A stretch of 64,000 nt of DNA from Nymphaea colorata (lineage: Eukaryota; Streptophyta; Magnoliopsida; Nymphaeales; Nymphaeaceae), in contig NC_045144.1 in the NCBI RefSeq assembly GCF_008831285.2, forward strand, positions 620,001 through 684,000. The letters are read 5' to 3'. The notes under the pieces are model-generated. The model was not told the origin of the DNA. It did not search any database and was given only the letters and a program-made list of their open reading frames with translations. A program made the position numbers and the translations under genes. Shown one piece after another: positions 1 through 13,331 of the stretch (within the stretch, counting starts at the first letter, position 1; every line of letters starts with the position of its first letter).

Positions 1-149
1 GAACTCCCCCCCGGTTAGGGTTTAACTTCTCCCTCGTTTTTTTTTTGGTTTATTGCTTTGAATCTTGTGGTATTTTCTATTTTGTTGTTATTGATAGTAA
101 ATTTGTTCTTCTCGTTTTCGTGTGTTGTTTTTACATGTAATGTGGACTG

Positions 150-285
150 ATTACATCTCTGTTTTTACATGTAATGTTGTTTTTGGTGTTTTCATCTCTG
201 TTTTTCATCTTTGTTTTGCTGTTATTGTCGTGTGATTTTCATCTCTGTTTTTTCATATCTGTTTTTCATCTCTGTTTTGCTGTTA
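150..285. repeat. T-rich short-period repeat
   Basis: The phrase CATCTCTGTTTTT recurs four or more times with small changes, giving a T-rich, loosely periodic stretch just before the GAGCTCGA block. It could be the edge of a decayed retroelement or simple sequence. Nothing in it looks coding. Confidence 0.35.
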
Positions 286-555
286 CGCGAGTCGAGCTCG
301 AGCTAAACGAGCTAAAGTTAAATGAGCTTAAATGGTAAACAAGTTGTCGAGCTAAATCGGGTTAATTGAGTTGAGCTCGAGCTTGACTTTCAGTAGTCGA
401 GTCGAGCTCGAGCTTGCTGTAAGAAGCTCGACTCGAGCTCGAGCTTGCTGTAAGAAGCTCGACTCGGGCTCGAGTCGAGTTCGAGCTCGAATAATTTTAG
501 TCGAGTCGAGCTCGAGCTGGCCAAGCTCGGCTCGAACTCGCTCATGAACAGCCCT
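286..555. repeat. GAGCTCGA-rich element ending in ATGAACAGCCCT
   Basis: The stretch is dense in the self-complementary words GAGCTCGAGC and GTCGAGTCGAGC, so it can fold on itself at many points. It ends with CTCATGAACAGCCCT. Elements with AGGGCTGTTCAT termini and this alternating GAGCTCG body are common non-autonomous repeats of plant genomes, and hAT-like ends have been suggested for some. I see only one clear end and no target-site duplication, so the class is inferred. A related block lies at 15,010-15,178. Confidence 0.5.
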
Positions 556-1115
556 AAGTAGCGACGACGAACAACCGACTGGGCAACCTAGTCACGTGCC
601 TTCTCCTGTACTGTGGAAAATAATCTGAGGGCTTCTTGGTAGTCGGCAGAAGGAGGGAGTGTTGGCGAAAGGCGCATTGGAAGCTTCGAGTTGAAGAAAT
701 CTCGTCGCTTGCTCACATTCTCCTTCTGTTTTGTGTTCTTTATTTTATCATTGTGGAGGAGCGGTGTGTGTAATGTGTATTGTAGAGATCCAGGGGAAAA
801 CTTGAACGAGGAGGAAATGGCTCCAGTTATATGGACCCTGAACGAAGTTTACGTCCATAAAATTGGTGTTAATTTCATAAATGGGTCATACATTTTCGAA
901 AATGTTGTGAACGCTTACTTTTTTTTTTCTAAAATCAACGTAACTTTTATACATCATGAAAATATTGGGATGGACAACTTGCCATTGCTATGTCTCGCTC
1001 TCCTCCAGTGTAGGCACATTATTGCCCATACCAGCCTCTTAAAAGTTTTTTATTTTTAAATAGAAATATTAAATATTTATTCTTAGATATATATAAGTGA
1101 TCTACAAGATTTAAG

Positions 1116-1116
1116 T

Positions 1117-1145
<29 letters not shown>
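1116..1145. repeat. (TA)n microsatellite
   Basis: Uninterrupted TA dinucleotides read directly from the sequence. Confidence 0.9.
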
Positions 1146-1149
<4 letters not shown>

Positions 1150-1291
1150 GTATATACAGTATATTTGTGAACGCCGATCGATTTGAGTTGGAAGAAAACG
1201 GAAGAAAAAGAAAGAAGAAAAATGAAAGGAGGTAAGAAAGTCCGATGGAGGGAGAGAAAAAGTTTTCGCTCTGTGTTAAGCGTCTCCATAA

Positions 1292-1436
1292 GCTGATTAT
1301 TAAACCATTTCTCGCAACACGTTGTGACAGAGGTGCAAATGATGATTATTAGACCGTTTCACATGACACGTTGTAACAAAGGTGAAAGTGAGTTGTTATA
1401 CTACTTCGCACAACACATTGTGACATAGGTGAAAAT
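1292..1436 (+). repeat. 49-bp tandem repeat, three copies
   Basis: Three consecutive diverged copies (1292-1340, 1341-1389, 1390-1436) share the core CACGTTGTGACA followed by GGTGAAA. Spacing is 47-49 bp. They sit in AT-rich DNA with no supported gene and look like a local minisatellite. Confidence 0.75.
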
Positions 1437-1439
1437 GAT

Positions 1440-2245
1440 GACATGTGAACAACACTTTCGATGATATTAAAATTTTAAAAAATAAAAAGAAAAATGTGCA
1501 AAATTTGTTTTGTTACTGAAAATATATTTGTGGGGTTGTTATTGCATTTTGTTCATGTTTTCTTGTTTTCTCCTTTTTTACTTGCATGTCATCATGTAAG
1601 CCAAATTCCATCGCGATCTTGAAAACCACCCTAATTCCATTGGTCCAAGCCACAATACATATTTTGCATGTAGATGAAACCTCTTTTCAATAATATGTCA
1701 CTAATATGCGATACAACTAGCCGCCATACTTTCAAAGCACTAGAAACATGGTTTACATATAAACAAAAAAATATGCAAAATTATCAGTTGTCTTTTATAA
1801 ACAATACATATATTTCACTATAATATCCTAAGACGTATGTTCTACTGCCTCAAGGCTTACTCCCGCCTCATTGTTTTTAACAATATTGATCTAAGTTTTT
1901 CCTTGTTGCACACATTAAAATTGTCTCACACACACACCTGCTTATGAAGATATGTACGTGATGTCGCACTGCACCCATATAATGCATTTCTCCTTCATTG
2001 TCCGAAGATTGAACCAAATTTAATGGTGCCATGCACTTTATAGGGATTAGTGTTATTGGTGCTTTAAATATGCTATATATTCCTTCTCGACTCGATAGAT
2101 GTTTCTTGATGAACTTCGATGACACGACCAGTGCACCACGGAAAGCGAATTTGATCCCATAGCGCATCGCCTTGTTTTCTACAGGCAAGCACTTGCAAGC
2201 AAGTGGTTGTTATAAATGTACCTTAAGCTACGGTTTTCAGTGACA

Positions 2246-2288
<43 letters not shown>

Positions 2289-3780
2289 ATTTTGAGCAGT
2301 CCAAATGCAATGATATGACTGGATTGTGAGGCTTGCTTAGACTTGGTGGAATCCCCCTACTTACATGAAACTATATATATTTTGTTCCAAAGCAAATTGT
2401 GTTCCCCCTTATAAAGGAAAAAAAAAAGAGTTGTGGCTATAGTGGATAATCTCATTTTAAAACTTAGGTTTTGTACCTAGCTTCAAATTAAAATTCAATT
2501 TTTGCAAGAATACCCTTTGACTTTGACTTCAAACAATCTCTTTCTTGAGTGTGTTCGGTTTGACTTGAGCTCATTGGGGTTTTGACCTAGTGGTCTAATT
2601 TTAAATTATACTGAGTTATAGATTTTTCCATCTATAAATTCAATAATCAAACTTAACTTGCACAAATTTAAAAGCCATTGTGTTAAATTAAATTGGAAAG
2701 GACTTTTTTGTCCAAAATTTGATTGAAAATGGGGTTGACTTGATCAAAACCCTTGAATCTATATTGTTCAATTGCATACTTGGCTCAGACAATTTATGAG
2801 TTCAATTACATAATTGATTTGTATAAAACCTTAATTTAGAATTTTATTGATTGAATTGGACTGAGAATGGCAATTTTGTTCCAAAATTGAATTGGCTGCA
2901 TGGTTTGACCATGATCGACATCCCATTTATGTTTTAACTTCCACAAATTTGACAAGTCTAATAGCATTTGATACTCAAAAACATTTAATTATGTTTTAAC
3001 TATGTTAAATTTTGAAATGAGCTTCAACTGAGCCTAGTCAAGGCATTGTTGGTTCAGTCAAGGATTAATTATGTCCTGTAACTGGATTGGTCAATGGGTA
3101 AAAACCTGGCTTGTTTGATTGGGTTCATGTTTGACACAACCTAGTAGATGGGGCGCCACATCACAGTGAGCCTGGTTCAAACCCACTTGAAATTATGTGG
3201 GTTTGAGACATGCTCATTATGACGTGTAAATGAGGTCAATGCATGTTGGGCTCTTTAAAGCATGTCTGCTCTTGATTATTCAAATCTTCCCATTTTTCAT
3301 GTTAGCTTTGCTTTCTTATTTTTTTAGATTTTTCAATTATTTTAATCTCTTAGGTCAAAAGGAACACTTTTTAATTGATTTTAATGAAAGTAGGGGCGCC
3401 CCCCCACCCCCCCCCCCTCCTTGGGTGGGCCCTTGCCCATGTAGGCCAGCTAGGGCCTACATGTGAGTTCCACCTGGTGTTCTAAGTCCAGACCATAAAT
3501 TTGAATTTCGATTTCAAATGACAATTGTCATTGGTTTTGAGTTAGAACCTTCATTTTCATAGTTTATGCACCTTAAGGTCTAAGGCTCACTGCTCATGAT
3601 TTTTCAATAGAATAATGCACATTTGCAAAGCCGTTTGCAACTTCAGTCAATGGTATATAGGTGAAAGGAGAATTCGGTTTTTGGTGGATATGAAAAGCCC
3701 TCCCCCTCCCCCCCCATTTCTCTCACCTAAAGAAAGATCCATGTTTGATTACTCTGCCCAACTATCATTGAAGGATGTTT
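1440..3780. other. AT-rich intergenic DNA without a recognised gene
   Basis: This holds a (TA)n tract at 2248-2286, a run of C at about 3399-3418 and short open frames that I could not tie to any family. One minus-strand frame of 103 codons (1877-2188) has no recognisable domain. Some of it may be decayed LTR-retroelement sequence, but I see no paired LTRs or retroviral-type motifs. Confidence 0.5.
2248..2286. repeat. (TA)n microsatellite
   Basis: About 19 uninterrupted TA units, read directly. Confidence 0.9.
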
Positions 3781-3781
3781 A

Positions 3782-6700
3782 TTGAACCACTAAGTCATTC
3801 CATACATATGTAACAACAAGTTAAGCATATTCAATTAAATATAAGTGGTCAAATGAATCACTTAATCTCTCAATTAAATATAAGTGATCAAATATATGTA
3901 AACAAGTGAAAAACATTAGATTAACTATAATGGATCAAATGAATTACTTGAATCTCATTCATTTTCATACAAACTTGTGCTTTCAATTCACCAAATCTAT
4001 CAATATGGATGTGACAACAAAGTAAGCACACTCAATTAAGCATGCGTGATCATATGAATCACTCAAATCTCACTCATATTGATACAAACTTGTAATTTCA
4101 ATCTCTTAGATCATTCAATATAGATGTAACAGCAAGTTCAACTCGTTGGACAAATTACAACCGATCGAAGTAATGCATTGATCTCATTTATATCCATATA
4201 AACTTGTGATTTTAATCATTTAAATCATTCACTATAGGCGTAATAACAAATGAAACACATTAGATTAACTATAAGAGATCAAATGAATAAATTGGATCTC
4301 ATTCATTTTCATACGAACTTGTGATTTCAATCCCTAAATCATTCGATATGAATGTGATAACAAGTTAAACACACTTAATTAATTATGCATGATCAAATGA
4401 ATCACTTAAATCTTACTTCCATTGATATGAACTTGTAATTTCAATCCTTTAAATCGTTCACTATAAATGCAACAAGTTCAACTCATTGAACTAACTACAA
4501 GGGATAAGAGTAATGCATTGATCTCATTTGTCTCCATACGAACTTGTGATTTCGATCAATCAAATCCTTCATTATAGATGTAATAACAAGCGAAACACAT
4601 TAGGTTAACTATATGGCAAAAGATGAATCACTCGAATCTCATTCATTTTTTTACAAAGTTGTGATTTCAATGCACTAATTCATTCAATATGGATATAACA
4701 ACAAGTTAGGCACATTCAATTAAGTATGCGTAATCAAATGAATAACTTAAACACCACTCACTATAGATATAACTATAAACTAATGTGTAGAAGTCATTTA
4801 TATCCATATAAACTTCTGATTTTAATCTTCTAAATCATTCATTATAGATATAATAACAAGTGAAATACTTTAGATAAACTATAACATATTAAATGAATTA
4901 CTTGAATCTAATTTATTTTCATACAAACTTATGCTTTCAATCCACTAAATCATTCAATATGGATGTAACAACAAGTCAAGCACATTTAATTACAAATGTG
5001 TGATCAAATGAATCACTTAAATAATTAATATTGGTACAAACTTGTGATTTCAATTCTTTAGTTCGTTAACTATAAATGTTACGTTAAGTTCAACTTATTG
5101 GACTAACAGTAAGGGATCAAAGTAATGCATAGATCTCATTTGTATCCATATAAACTTGTGATTTCAATAATTTAAAATCGTTCAATATAAATGTAATAAC
5201 AATTAAAACACATTAGGTTAACTATAAGACACCAAATAAATAACTCGAATCTCATTCATTTTCATAAAAACTTATGATTTCAATTTACTAAATCGATCAA
5301 TATGGATGTGACAACAATTTAAGTACATTCAATTAAGTATGTCTGATCATACGAATCACTTAAATCGCACTAGTATTGATACAGACTTGTGATTTCGATC
5401 TTTTAGATCGTTCACTATAGATGTAACAACAAATTCAACTCATCGGACTAACTACACGTGTTCAAAGTAATGCATAGATCTCATTTGTATACATATGAAC
5501 TTGTGATTTCAATCTTTCATTATAGATATAATAACAAGTGAAATACATTAGATTAATTAAAAGGGACCAATTGAATGACTAGACTCTCATTCATTTCCAA
5601 ACGAATTTCTTAATCTAAACCACTAAGTCATTCTATACGTATGTAACAACAAGTTAAGCACATTCAATTAAATATAAGTAATCAGATGAATCACTTAATC
5701 TCTCAATTAAATGTAAGTGATCAAATATATGTAATCATAAGTGAAAAACATTATATTAACTATAATGGATCAAATGAATTACTGGAATCTCTTTCATTTT
5801 CACACAAACTTGTGACTTCAATTCACTAAATCGACCAATATGGATGTAACAAGAAGTTAAGCACACTCAATTAAGCATGCGTGATCATATGAATCACTTA
5901 AATCTCACTTGTATTGATACAAACTTGTAATTTCAATCTCTTAGATGATTCACTATAGATGTTACAACAAAGTTCAACTCATTGGATAAACTACAAAGGA
6001 TCAAAGTAATGCAGAGATCCCATTTATATTCATATAAACTTGTGATTTTAATCATTTAAGTCATTCATTATACACATAATAACAAATGAAACACATTAGA
6101 TTAAATATAAGAGATCAAATGAATAAAATGAATCACATTTATTTTCATACGAACTTGTGATTTCAATCTCTAAATCATTCAATATGGATGTGACAACAAG
6201 TTAAGCACATTTAATTAATTATGCATGATGAAATGAATCACTTAAATCTTACTCGCACTGATACGAACTAGTGAGTTCAATCCTTTAAATCATTCACTAT
6301 AAATGTGACAAGTTCAACTCATTGGACAAACTACACATTTAATTTAATAGGTGTGATCAAATGAATCAATTAAATCCCACTATCATTGACACAAACTTGT
6401 GATTTTTTTTCCTTAGATCATTCATCATAGATGTAACAACAAGTTCAACTGATTGGATTAACTACAAGGGAAGTAACTAAGGTAACGATCCCATTTACAT
6501 ACATATGAACTTGTGATTTCAATCAATAAAATCATTCATTATACATGTAATGACAAGTGAGACACATTAGGTTAAACATGAGTGAGCAAATCAATCAGTT
6601 GAATCTCATTCATTTTCTTTTAATCTTGTGATTTCAATTCACTATATCATTTAATATGGATGTAATAAGAAGTTAAGCACATTGAATTAAATATGTGTGA

Positions 6701-9700
6701 TCAAAAGAATCACTTAAATTCCACTCGTAATGATAGGAACTTGTGATTTCCATTCCTTAAATCGTTCACTATAGATGAAACAAGAAGTTAAACTCGTTGG
6801 ATTATTTAAAAGAGATCAAACAAATTGTGATTTCAATCAATTAAATCATATATTATCAATGTAACAACAAGTGAGACACATTAAATTAAATATAAGTGAG
6901 CAAATGAATCACTTGATTCTCATTCATTTTCTTTCAAGCTTGTGATTTCAGTATACTAAATTATTCAATATGGGTGTAACAACAAGTTAGGCACATTCAA
7001 TTAAATATGCGTCATCAAAAGCATCACTTAAACCAACTCGCAATGATAGGAACTTGTGATTTCATCTCTTAAATTGCATTAGATAGAAGGGATTAAACAA
7101 ACGCATTGGTCTCATTTCTATCCATATAAACTAGTGATTTTAATCATTTTAATCATTCATTATAGACATTGTAACAAGCGAAATATATTAGATTAACTAT
7201 AAAGGATCATATGAACGAGTTGAATCTGATTGATTTTCATACAAACATGTGATTTCAATCCACTAAATCATTGAATGTGAAAGAAACAACAAGTTAACCA
7301 CATTCAATTAAATATATGTGATCAAATGAATCAATTAAATCTCTCTCATATTGGTACGAACATGTAATTTCAATGTTTTAGATCGTTCATTAGAAATATA
7401 ACTACATGTTCAACTTATTGGATTAACTACAAGGGATAAAACTAATGCATAGATCCAATTTGTATCTATATGAACTTGTGATTGCAATCATTTAAATCAT
7501 TCGTTATATATGCAATAACAAATGAAACAGATTATGTTTACTGTGATTGAGTAAATGAATCACTTGAATCTCGTTCTTTTTCAATTAAACTTGTGATTTC
7601 AATCCACTAAATCATTCAATATGAATTAACAACATGTTAAGCATATTCAATTTAATATGCGTGATCAAATGAATCAATTAAATCTCACTATTATTCATAC
7701 GAACTTGTAATTTCTTTTCTTTAAATCATTCATTATAGATGCAACAACAAGTTCAACTGATTGGATTAACTACACTATTCTAACTAACGCATATATATAT
7801 ATGAACTTGTGATGTCAATAATTTAAATCATTCATTATAGATATAATAACAAGTGAAACACATTACATTAAATATAAGTGAGCAAATGAATTACTTGAAT
7901 CTGATTCATTTTCTTTTGAATTTGTTATTTCTATCTACTAAATCATTCAATGTGGATGTAACAACAAGTTAAGCACATTCAATTAAATATGGGTGATCAA
8001 AAGAATTCTTTAAATCCCACTCGTATTGATACAAACTTGTGATTTCATCCCTTAAATCATTCACTATGGATGTAACAAAAATTTAAACTTTTGCATTAGA
8101 TGAAAGGGATCAAATAAATGCATTGGTCTCATTTGTATCCATATAAACTAGTGATTTTATTCATTTAAATCATTCATTATAGACATTGTAACAAGCAAGA
8201 CATATTAGATTAACTATAAGGGATCATATGAACGAGTTGAATCTCATTGATTTTCATACAAACTTGTGATTTCAATCCACAAAATCATTTAATATATATT
8301 AATAAAATGTTATACACATTTAATTTAATATGTGTGATCAAATGAATCAATTAAATCCCACTATTATTGACACAAACTTGTGATTTCTTTTCCTTAGATC
8401 ATTCATCATAGATGTAACAACAAGTTCAACTGATTGGATTAACTACAAGGGGTGTAACTAAGGTAATGATCCCACTTACATACATATGAACATATGATTT
8501 CAATCATTAAAATCATTTATTATACATATAATAACAAGTGAGACACATTAGATTAAATATGAGTGAGCAAATCAATCACTTGAATCTCATTCATTTTCTT
8601 TTAATCTTGTGATTTCAATTCACTATATCATTTAATATGGATGTAATAACAAGTTAAGCACATTGAATTAAATATGTGTGATCAAAAGAACCACTTAAAT
8701 TCCACTTGTAATGATAGGAACCTGTTATTTCCATTCCTTAAATCGTTCACTATAGATGTAACAAGAAGTTAAACTCGTTTGATTATTTAAAAGAGATCAA
8801 ACAAATTGTGATTTCAATCATTTAAATCAATCATTACCACTATAACACCAAGCGAAACACATTAGATTAAATATAAGTAAGCAAATGAATCACTTGATTC
8901 TCATTCATTTTCTTTTAAGCTTGTGATTTCAGTCTACTAAATCATTAAATACGGATGTAACAACAAGTTAGGCCCATTCAATTAAATATGCATCATCAAA
9001 AGCATCACTTAAACCAACTCGCATTGATAGGAAGTTGTGATTTCATCTCTTAAATTGTTCCCTATGTATGTAACAAGAAGTTAAGCTCATTGCATTAGAT
9101 ACAAGGGATTAAACAAATGCGTTGGTCTCATTTCTATCCATATAAATTAGTGATTTTAATCATTTTAATCATTCATTATAGACATTGTAACAAGTGAAAC
9201 ATTTTAGATTAACTATAAATCGATTGATTCTTTTGAATCTGATTGATTTTCATACAAACATGTGATTTCAATCCACTAAATCATTGAATGTGAAAGAAAC
9301 AACAAGTTAACCACATTCAATTAAATATGTGTGATCAAATGAATTAATTAAATCTCTCTCATATTGATACGAACTTTGATTTCAATGTCTTAGATCGTTC
9401 ATTAGAGATATAACTACATGTTCAACTTATTCGATTAACTACAAGGGATAAAACTAATGCATAGATCCAATTTGTATCTATATGAACTTGTGATTGCAAT
9501 CATTTAAATAATTCGTTATATATGTAATAACAAGTGAAAGAGATTATGTTTACTATGATTGAGCAAATGAATCACTTGAAGCTCGTTCTTTTTCATTAAA
9601 CTTGCGATTTCAATCCACTAAATCATTCAATATGGTTTAACAACATGTTAAGCACATTCAATTTAACATGTGTGATCAAATGAATCAATTAAATCCAATT

Positions 9701-11338
9701 AATATTGATACAAACTTGTGATTTCTTTTCTCTAGATCATTCATTATAGATGTAATAACAAGTTCAACTAATTGGATTAACAATACGGGATATAACTAAT
9801 GCATAGATCCCATTTATATACATATGAACTTGTGATTTTAATCATTTAAATCATTCTTATTAGATGTAATAACAGGCGATACACATTACATTAAATATAA
9901 GCGAGCAAATGAATCTCTTGAATCTCATTCATTATCTTTTAAACTTGTGATTTGTATCCACTAAATCATTCAATATGAATGTAACAACAAATTAAGCACG
10001 TTCAATTAAATATGCGTGATCAAAAGAATCACTTAATTCCCATAAATCGTTCACTATAGATGTAACAAGAAGGTAAACTGATTGGATTTTTGAAACAATG
10101 GATCAAACAAATGCATTGGTCCCATTTGTGTCCATATAAACTAATGATTTTAATCATTTAAATAATTCATTATTGATATTGTAACAAGCAAAACATATTA
10201 GATTAACTATAAGGGATCATATGAATGAGTTCAATCTCATTCATTTTCAAGCAAACTTGTGATTTCTATCCACTAAATCATTCAATATGAATTTAACAAC
10301 AAGTTAACCACATTCAATTAAATGTGTGCTATCAAATGAATCAATTAGATCTCTCTCGTATTGATACGGACTTGTGATTTAAATCTCTTTGATCATTTAT
10401 TAGAGATGTAACGACAAGTTGAACTCATTGGATTAACTACGGATGATCAAACTAATGCATAGATCCCATTTGTATCCATATGAACTTGTCATCAGAATAA
10501 TTAAAATCATTCATTGTAGATGTAATAACAAGCAAAACACATTATATTTCCTGTGATTGAGCAAATGAATCACTTGAATCTCATTCGTTATCATTTAAAC
10601 TTGTGATTTCAATCCACTAAATCATTCAATATGAATTAACAACATGTTAAGCATATTGAATTTAATATGCGTGATCAAATGAATCAATTAAATCCCACTA
10701 TTATTCATACGAACTTGTAATTTCTTTCCCTTAAATAATTCATTATAGATGCAACAACAAGTTCAACTGATTGGATTAACTACACTGTTCTAACTAATGC
10801 ATATACATATGAACTTGTGATTTCAATCATTTAAATCATTCATTATAGATGTAATTACAAGTGAGACACATTACATTAAATATAAGTGAGCAAATGAATC
10901 ACTTGAATCTCATTCATTTTCTTTTAAACTTGTAATTTCTATCCACTAAATTATTCAATGTGGATGTAACAACAACATAAGCACATCTAGTTAAATAAGT
11001 GTGGTCAAATGAATTACTTAAATCCCACTCGTATTGATAGGAACTTGTGATTTCAATCCCTTAAATCGTTCACTATAGATGTAATAAGAAGTTAAACTCA
11101 TTGGATTAGATACAAGGGATCAAACAAATGCATTGGTCCCAATTGTATCCATATAAACTAGTGATTTTAATCATTTAAATAATTCATTATAGACATTGTA
11201 ACAAGCGAAATATATTAGATTAACTATGTGCGATGATATGAATGAGTTGAATCTCATTCATTTTCATACAAACTTGTGGTTTCAATCCACTAAATCACTC
11301 AATGTGAATATAACAACAATTTAACCACATTCAATTAA
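3782..11338. repeat. Satellite array of about 114-bp monomers with three-monomer higher-order units
   Basis: The phrase ACTTGTGATTTCAATC or a close variant starts at 3973, 4088, 4202, 4317, 4430 and 4542, so the monomer is 112-115 bp. Three monomer types alternate and are told apart by the words after the phrase: CATTTAAATCATTCATTATAG, CCACTAAATCATTCAATATGG and CCTTAAATCGTTCACTATAG. This gives a higher-order unit of 340-344 bp. About 66 monomers fill the array. Larger blocks recur: 3784 matches 5617, and the DNA from 6341 matches that from 8332 through at least 9.4 kb. Many monomers carry the inverted words AAATGAAT and ATTCATTT about 12 bp apart, so each could form a small hairpin. No coding capacity. 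Whether it is centromeric, heterochromatic or a local expansion cannot be seen from here. Confidence 0.93.
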
Positions 11339-11385
11339 AAGGTGCTTGTTGTAAAGCAAAAAAACATTTTGGAGTCAATCTGCAG

Positions 11386-12600
11386 GTTTTGAAGTCATCT
11401 TCTTGTGGATCATCAGATAAAGTGCATATCAAAGAAACTACTTCATGCACATGTACTATAATGAATGAAAACAAATGCAATTCAACTGTGGCTGTGTGTC
11501 CAGTCTCTGGATTGAATACCTGTACCTTTCATATTGAAAAAGACATTGCATGAACCTGTGCCAATAGAAATTGGCTCTATTGTTCCTCAAAAGCTATGGT
11601 GCAGTAAGGAAGCCATATTTCCTAAAGGTATGCTTATGTTTTACTTGTGCCCCTATGATGTCCTTGGTTCACCTTTTGAGTTAATATATGTTGATGATAA
11701 AGGGTCACTGTTGCCAACTTTCAGTAGGATATAAGAGTCGTGTCATGTTCTTTGATATACTTGATCCAACACAAATTTGTAGCTATACCTCGAAAGTATT
11801 TGATGTTGGACTGCTTGGGCTCATGTTTAAGGTAAGCTGGCAACTCATTTGATTGCTAAACGAATTAAGGCATCACATTTTTAAGGCTTATCACTAAGGA
11901 AATGGTGGACATTGTCTTCTTAACCTTTAATGGAGTTATCTATGGGAACCACTTTTTATATGTTCACAATGAGAGCACCATATACCAGCTTAGTTACAAT
12001 GCTTGACATGTTCACAGACTCATCCAAGCTGTGGAATCTGTATTCAGGTTTGGAATTGGGAGTAACTATTCAAAGTATCAGCTCTATATTTATCCAACGG
12101 CCCTTGATTCAAACTTTAATGGCTGCATAGTATAAATAATTTTGCTAGGTAAACCTTATCCCTTCATTAATTATACCAAGTTTGGATAGAACCCGGCTCT
12201 TTTTTGGCTAGACCAATGGAAGCTTGAATCTGAATGTATTTGTATGATTAATTAGGCCTCTGATTTTCATCAAGATTTTCCTTCCTTTCTCAAGTTCCAT
12301 GTCCTATATTTTGACTGCCATAACCCTATTAGGTAAACATTATTTTGGTTATTGTTGGTGGTCGTTCTTGAAATTTATATACCTGTGAATGTAATATGAC
12401 AGGTTACAGTTGAGGACAATCCAACTGAAGTCTTTATGCATGCTTCTCCTAGAAAGTGCTGGGACTTGGTGTGTCAGTGGCTTAATGTAGAAATAGAAAA
12501 GTTACAAGGCCTCGAAGCGCAGAACCTGCCACCATTGCAACTCCCGAGAAGTCTTGATGGACTTAAGATGTTTGGATTTTCTTCCTTGCAAATTATTGAG
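11386..12600 (+). pseudogene. JmjC histone demethylase fragment (FYRN-FYRC exons, KDM5/JMJ14-18 type)
   Basis: Three exon pieces read through one another. Exon a (about 11,386-11,627) ends in PQKLWCSKEAIFPKG. Exon b (11,728-11,831) continues GYKSRVMFFDILDPTQICSY. Exon c (12,403-12,600) reads VTVEDNPTEVF, then KCWDLVCQWLN, then LDGLKMFGFSS. The splice signals are GT at 11,628, AG at 11,726, GT at 11,832, AG at 12,401 and GT at 12,601, and the frame stays open across both introns. The order KLWC..AIFPKG..SRV..DPT followed by KCW and GLxMFGFxS is the FYRN and FYRC signature of plant JMJ14/JMJ18-type H3K4 demethylases, where these domains help recruit the enzyme to chromatin. The JmjN, JmjC and C5HC2 regions are absent: satellite DNA starts 47 bp upstream. 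Within exon a the open frame changes between about 11,516 and 11,548, which looks like a frameshift. No exon for the rest of FYRC follows. It is most likely a relic. It could also be the 3' part of a gene whose intron holds the satellite. Confidence 0.72.
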
Positions 12601-13072
12601 GTAAGAATGTCTTCATTCTTCTTTTGCTGTAGCCTTGAAGGATGGAAAGTGCAATATGGAAATCATCAATGACATCTGTATAGCCCATTGGGTAAAGTTT
12701 AGCTTAGTGCCTTTGTCACTATTGGCCAGAGCTGGATTTTTATAACTGTTATTCTTCCCCCAAGGCCAAATATAATGCTCGCAATTTATTGGGTTCATTG
12801 TTACTTTGACTTCATCAGTAAATACCAAATCCATATAAAAATGGGTAGCTAGAGGTAGATACAGGTAACCATACCTATGCTCCATGTGTTGCAATATCCA
12901 ATTGTTTTCCATGGATGGTGTTCCTTTGAATACATGGGATGTATCGGTCTGTCACCTTATTTTTAAATTTTGAATTAAAGAATAATTCAAACTAATTTCA
13001 TTGATTTTAAATATAACAAAATAGAAGGAATTTAGTTCAAATTAGATCCACAAGAGAAACCTTAGGCTGTGT
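12601..13072. other. Non-coding stretch downstream of the JMJ exons
   Basis: It begins with a good splice donor (GTAAGA), so the first part is likely intron. I found no later FYRC exon. The end (about 13,063) has GGCTGTGTTTGATTAC, a word often seen at the ends of small plant DNA transposons, but no partner end was found. Confidence 0.35.
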
Positions 13073-13331
13073 TTGATTACTTTGGATCTCAGAACCTTTA
13101 GGTGCTTCAACTGCAGTATATGTAGAAGAAGCTGGTACGGAGAACTGGCGGAAGGGCCTATCAAATCATCCCTCCCTTGCAGCTTGGATTACCAGCTTTC
13201 TTGTAGCTATCGCCTGGCCGCTTCCCGAGCAGATAGCACGCACCACCTTGCCAAAAGAAAAAGATAGAACATGAGACTTCTGGAACTCAAGCCCCTTCGT
13301 TCAGAGGTAACCACAGACTCGAGGATGACTC

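Noticed and set aside
1-30. GGTTAGGGTTTA near the window start, resembling a telomere repeat
   Set aside because: A single unit only; no array follows.
691-1059. 122-codon frame with a signal-peptide-like start
   Set aside because: It starts at TTG, has no recognisable domain and ends in AT-rich low-complexity sequence. Chance is the simpler reading.
1877-2188. 103-codon minus-strand frame
   Set aside because: No family recognised and no start or splice context. It could be a relic, but nothing supports a call.
3230-3466. 78-codon frame with a proline run
   Set aside because: The prolines come from a poly-C run, and the rest is hydrophobic AT-rich sequence.
3782-11338. CRISPR-like array
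   Set aside because: Repeats are contiguous monomers without unique spacers, in a plant-type genome.
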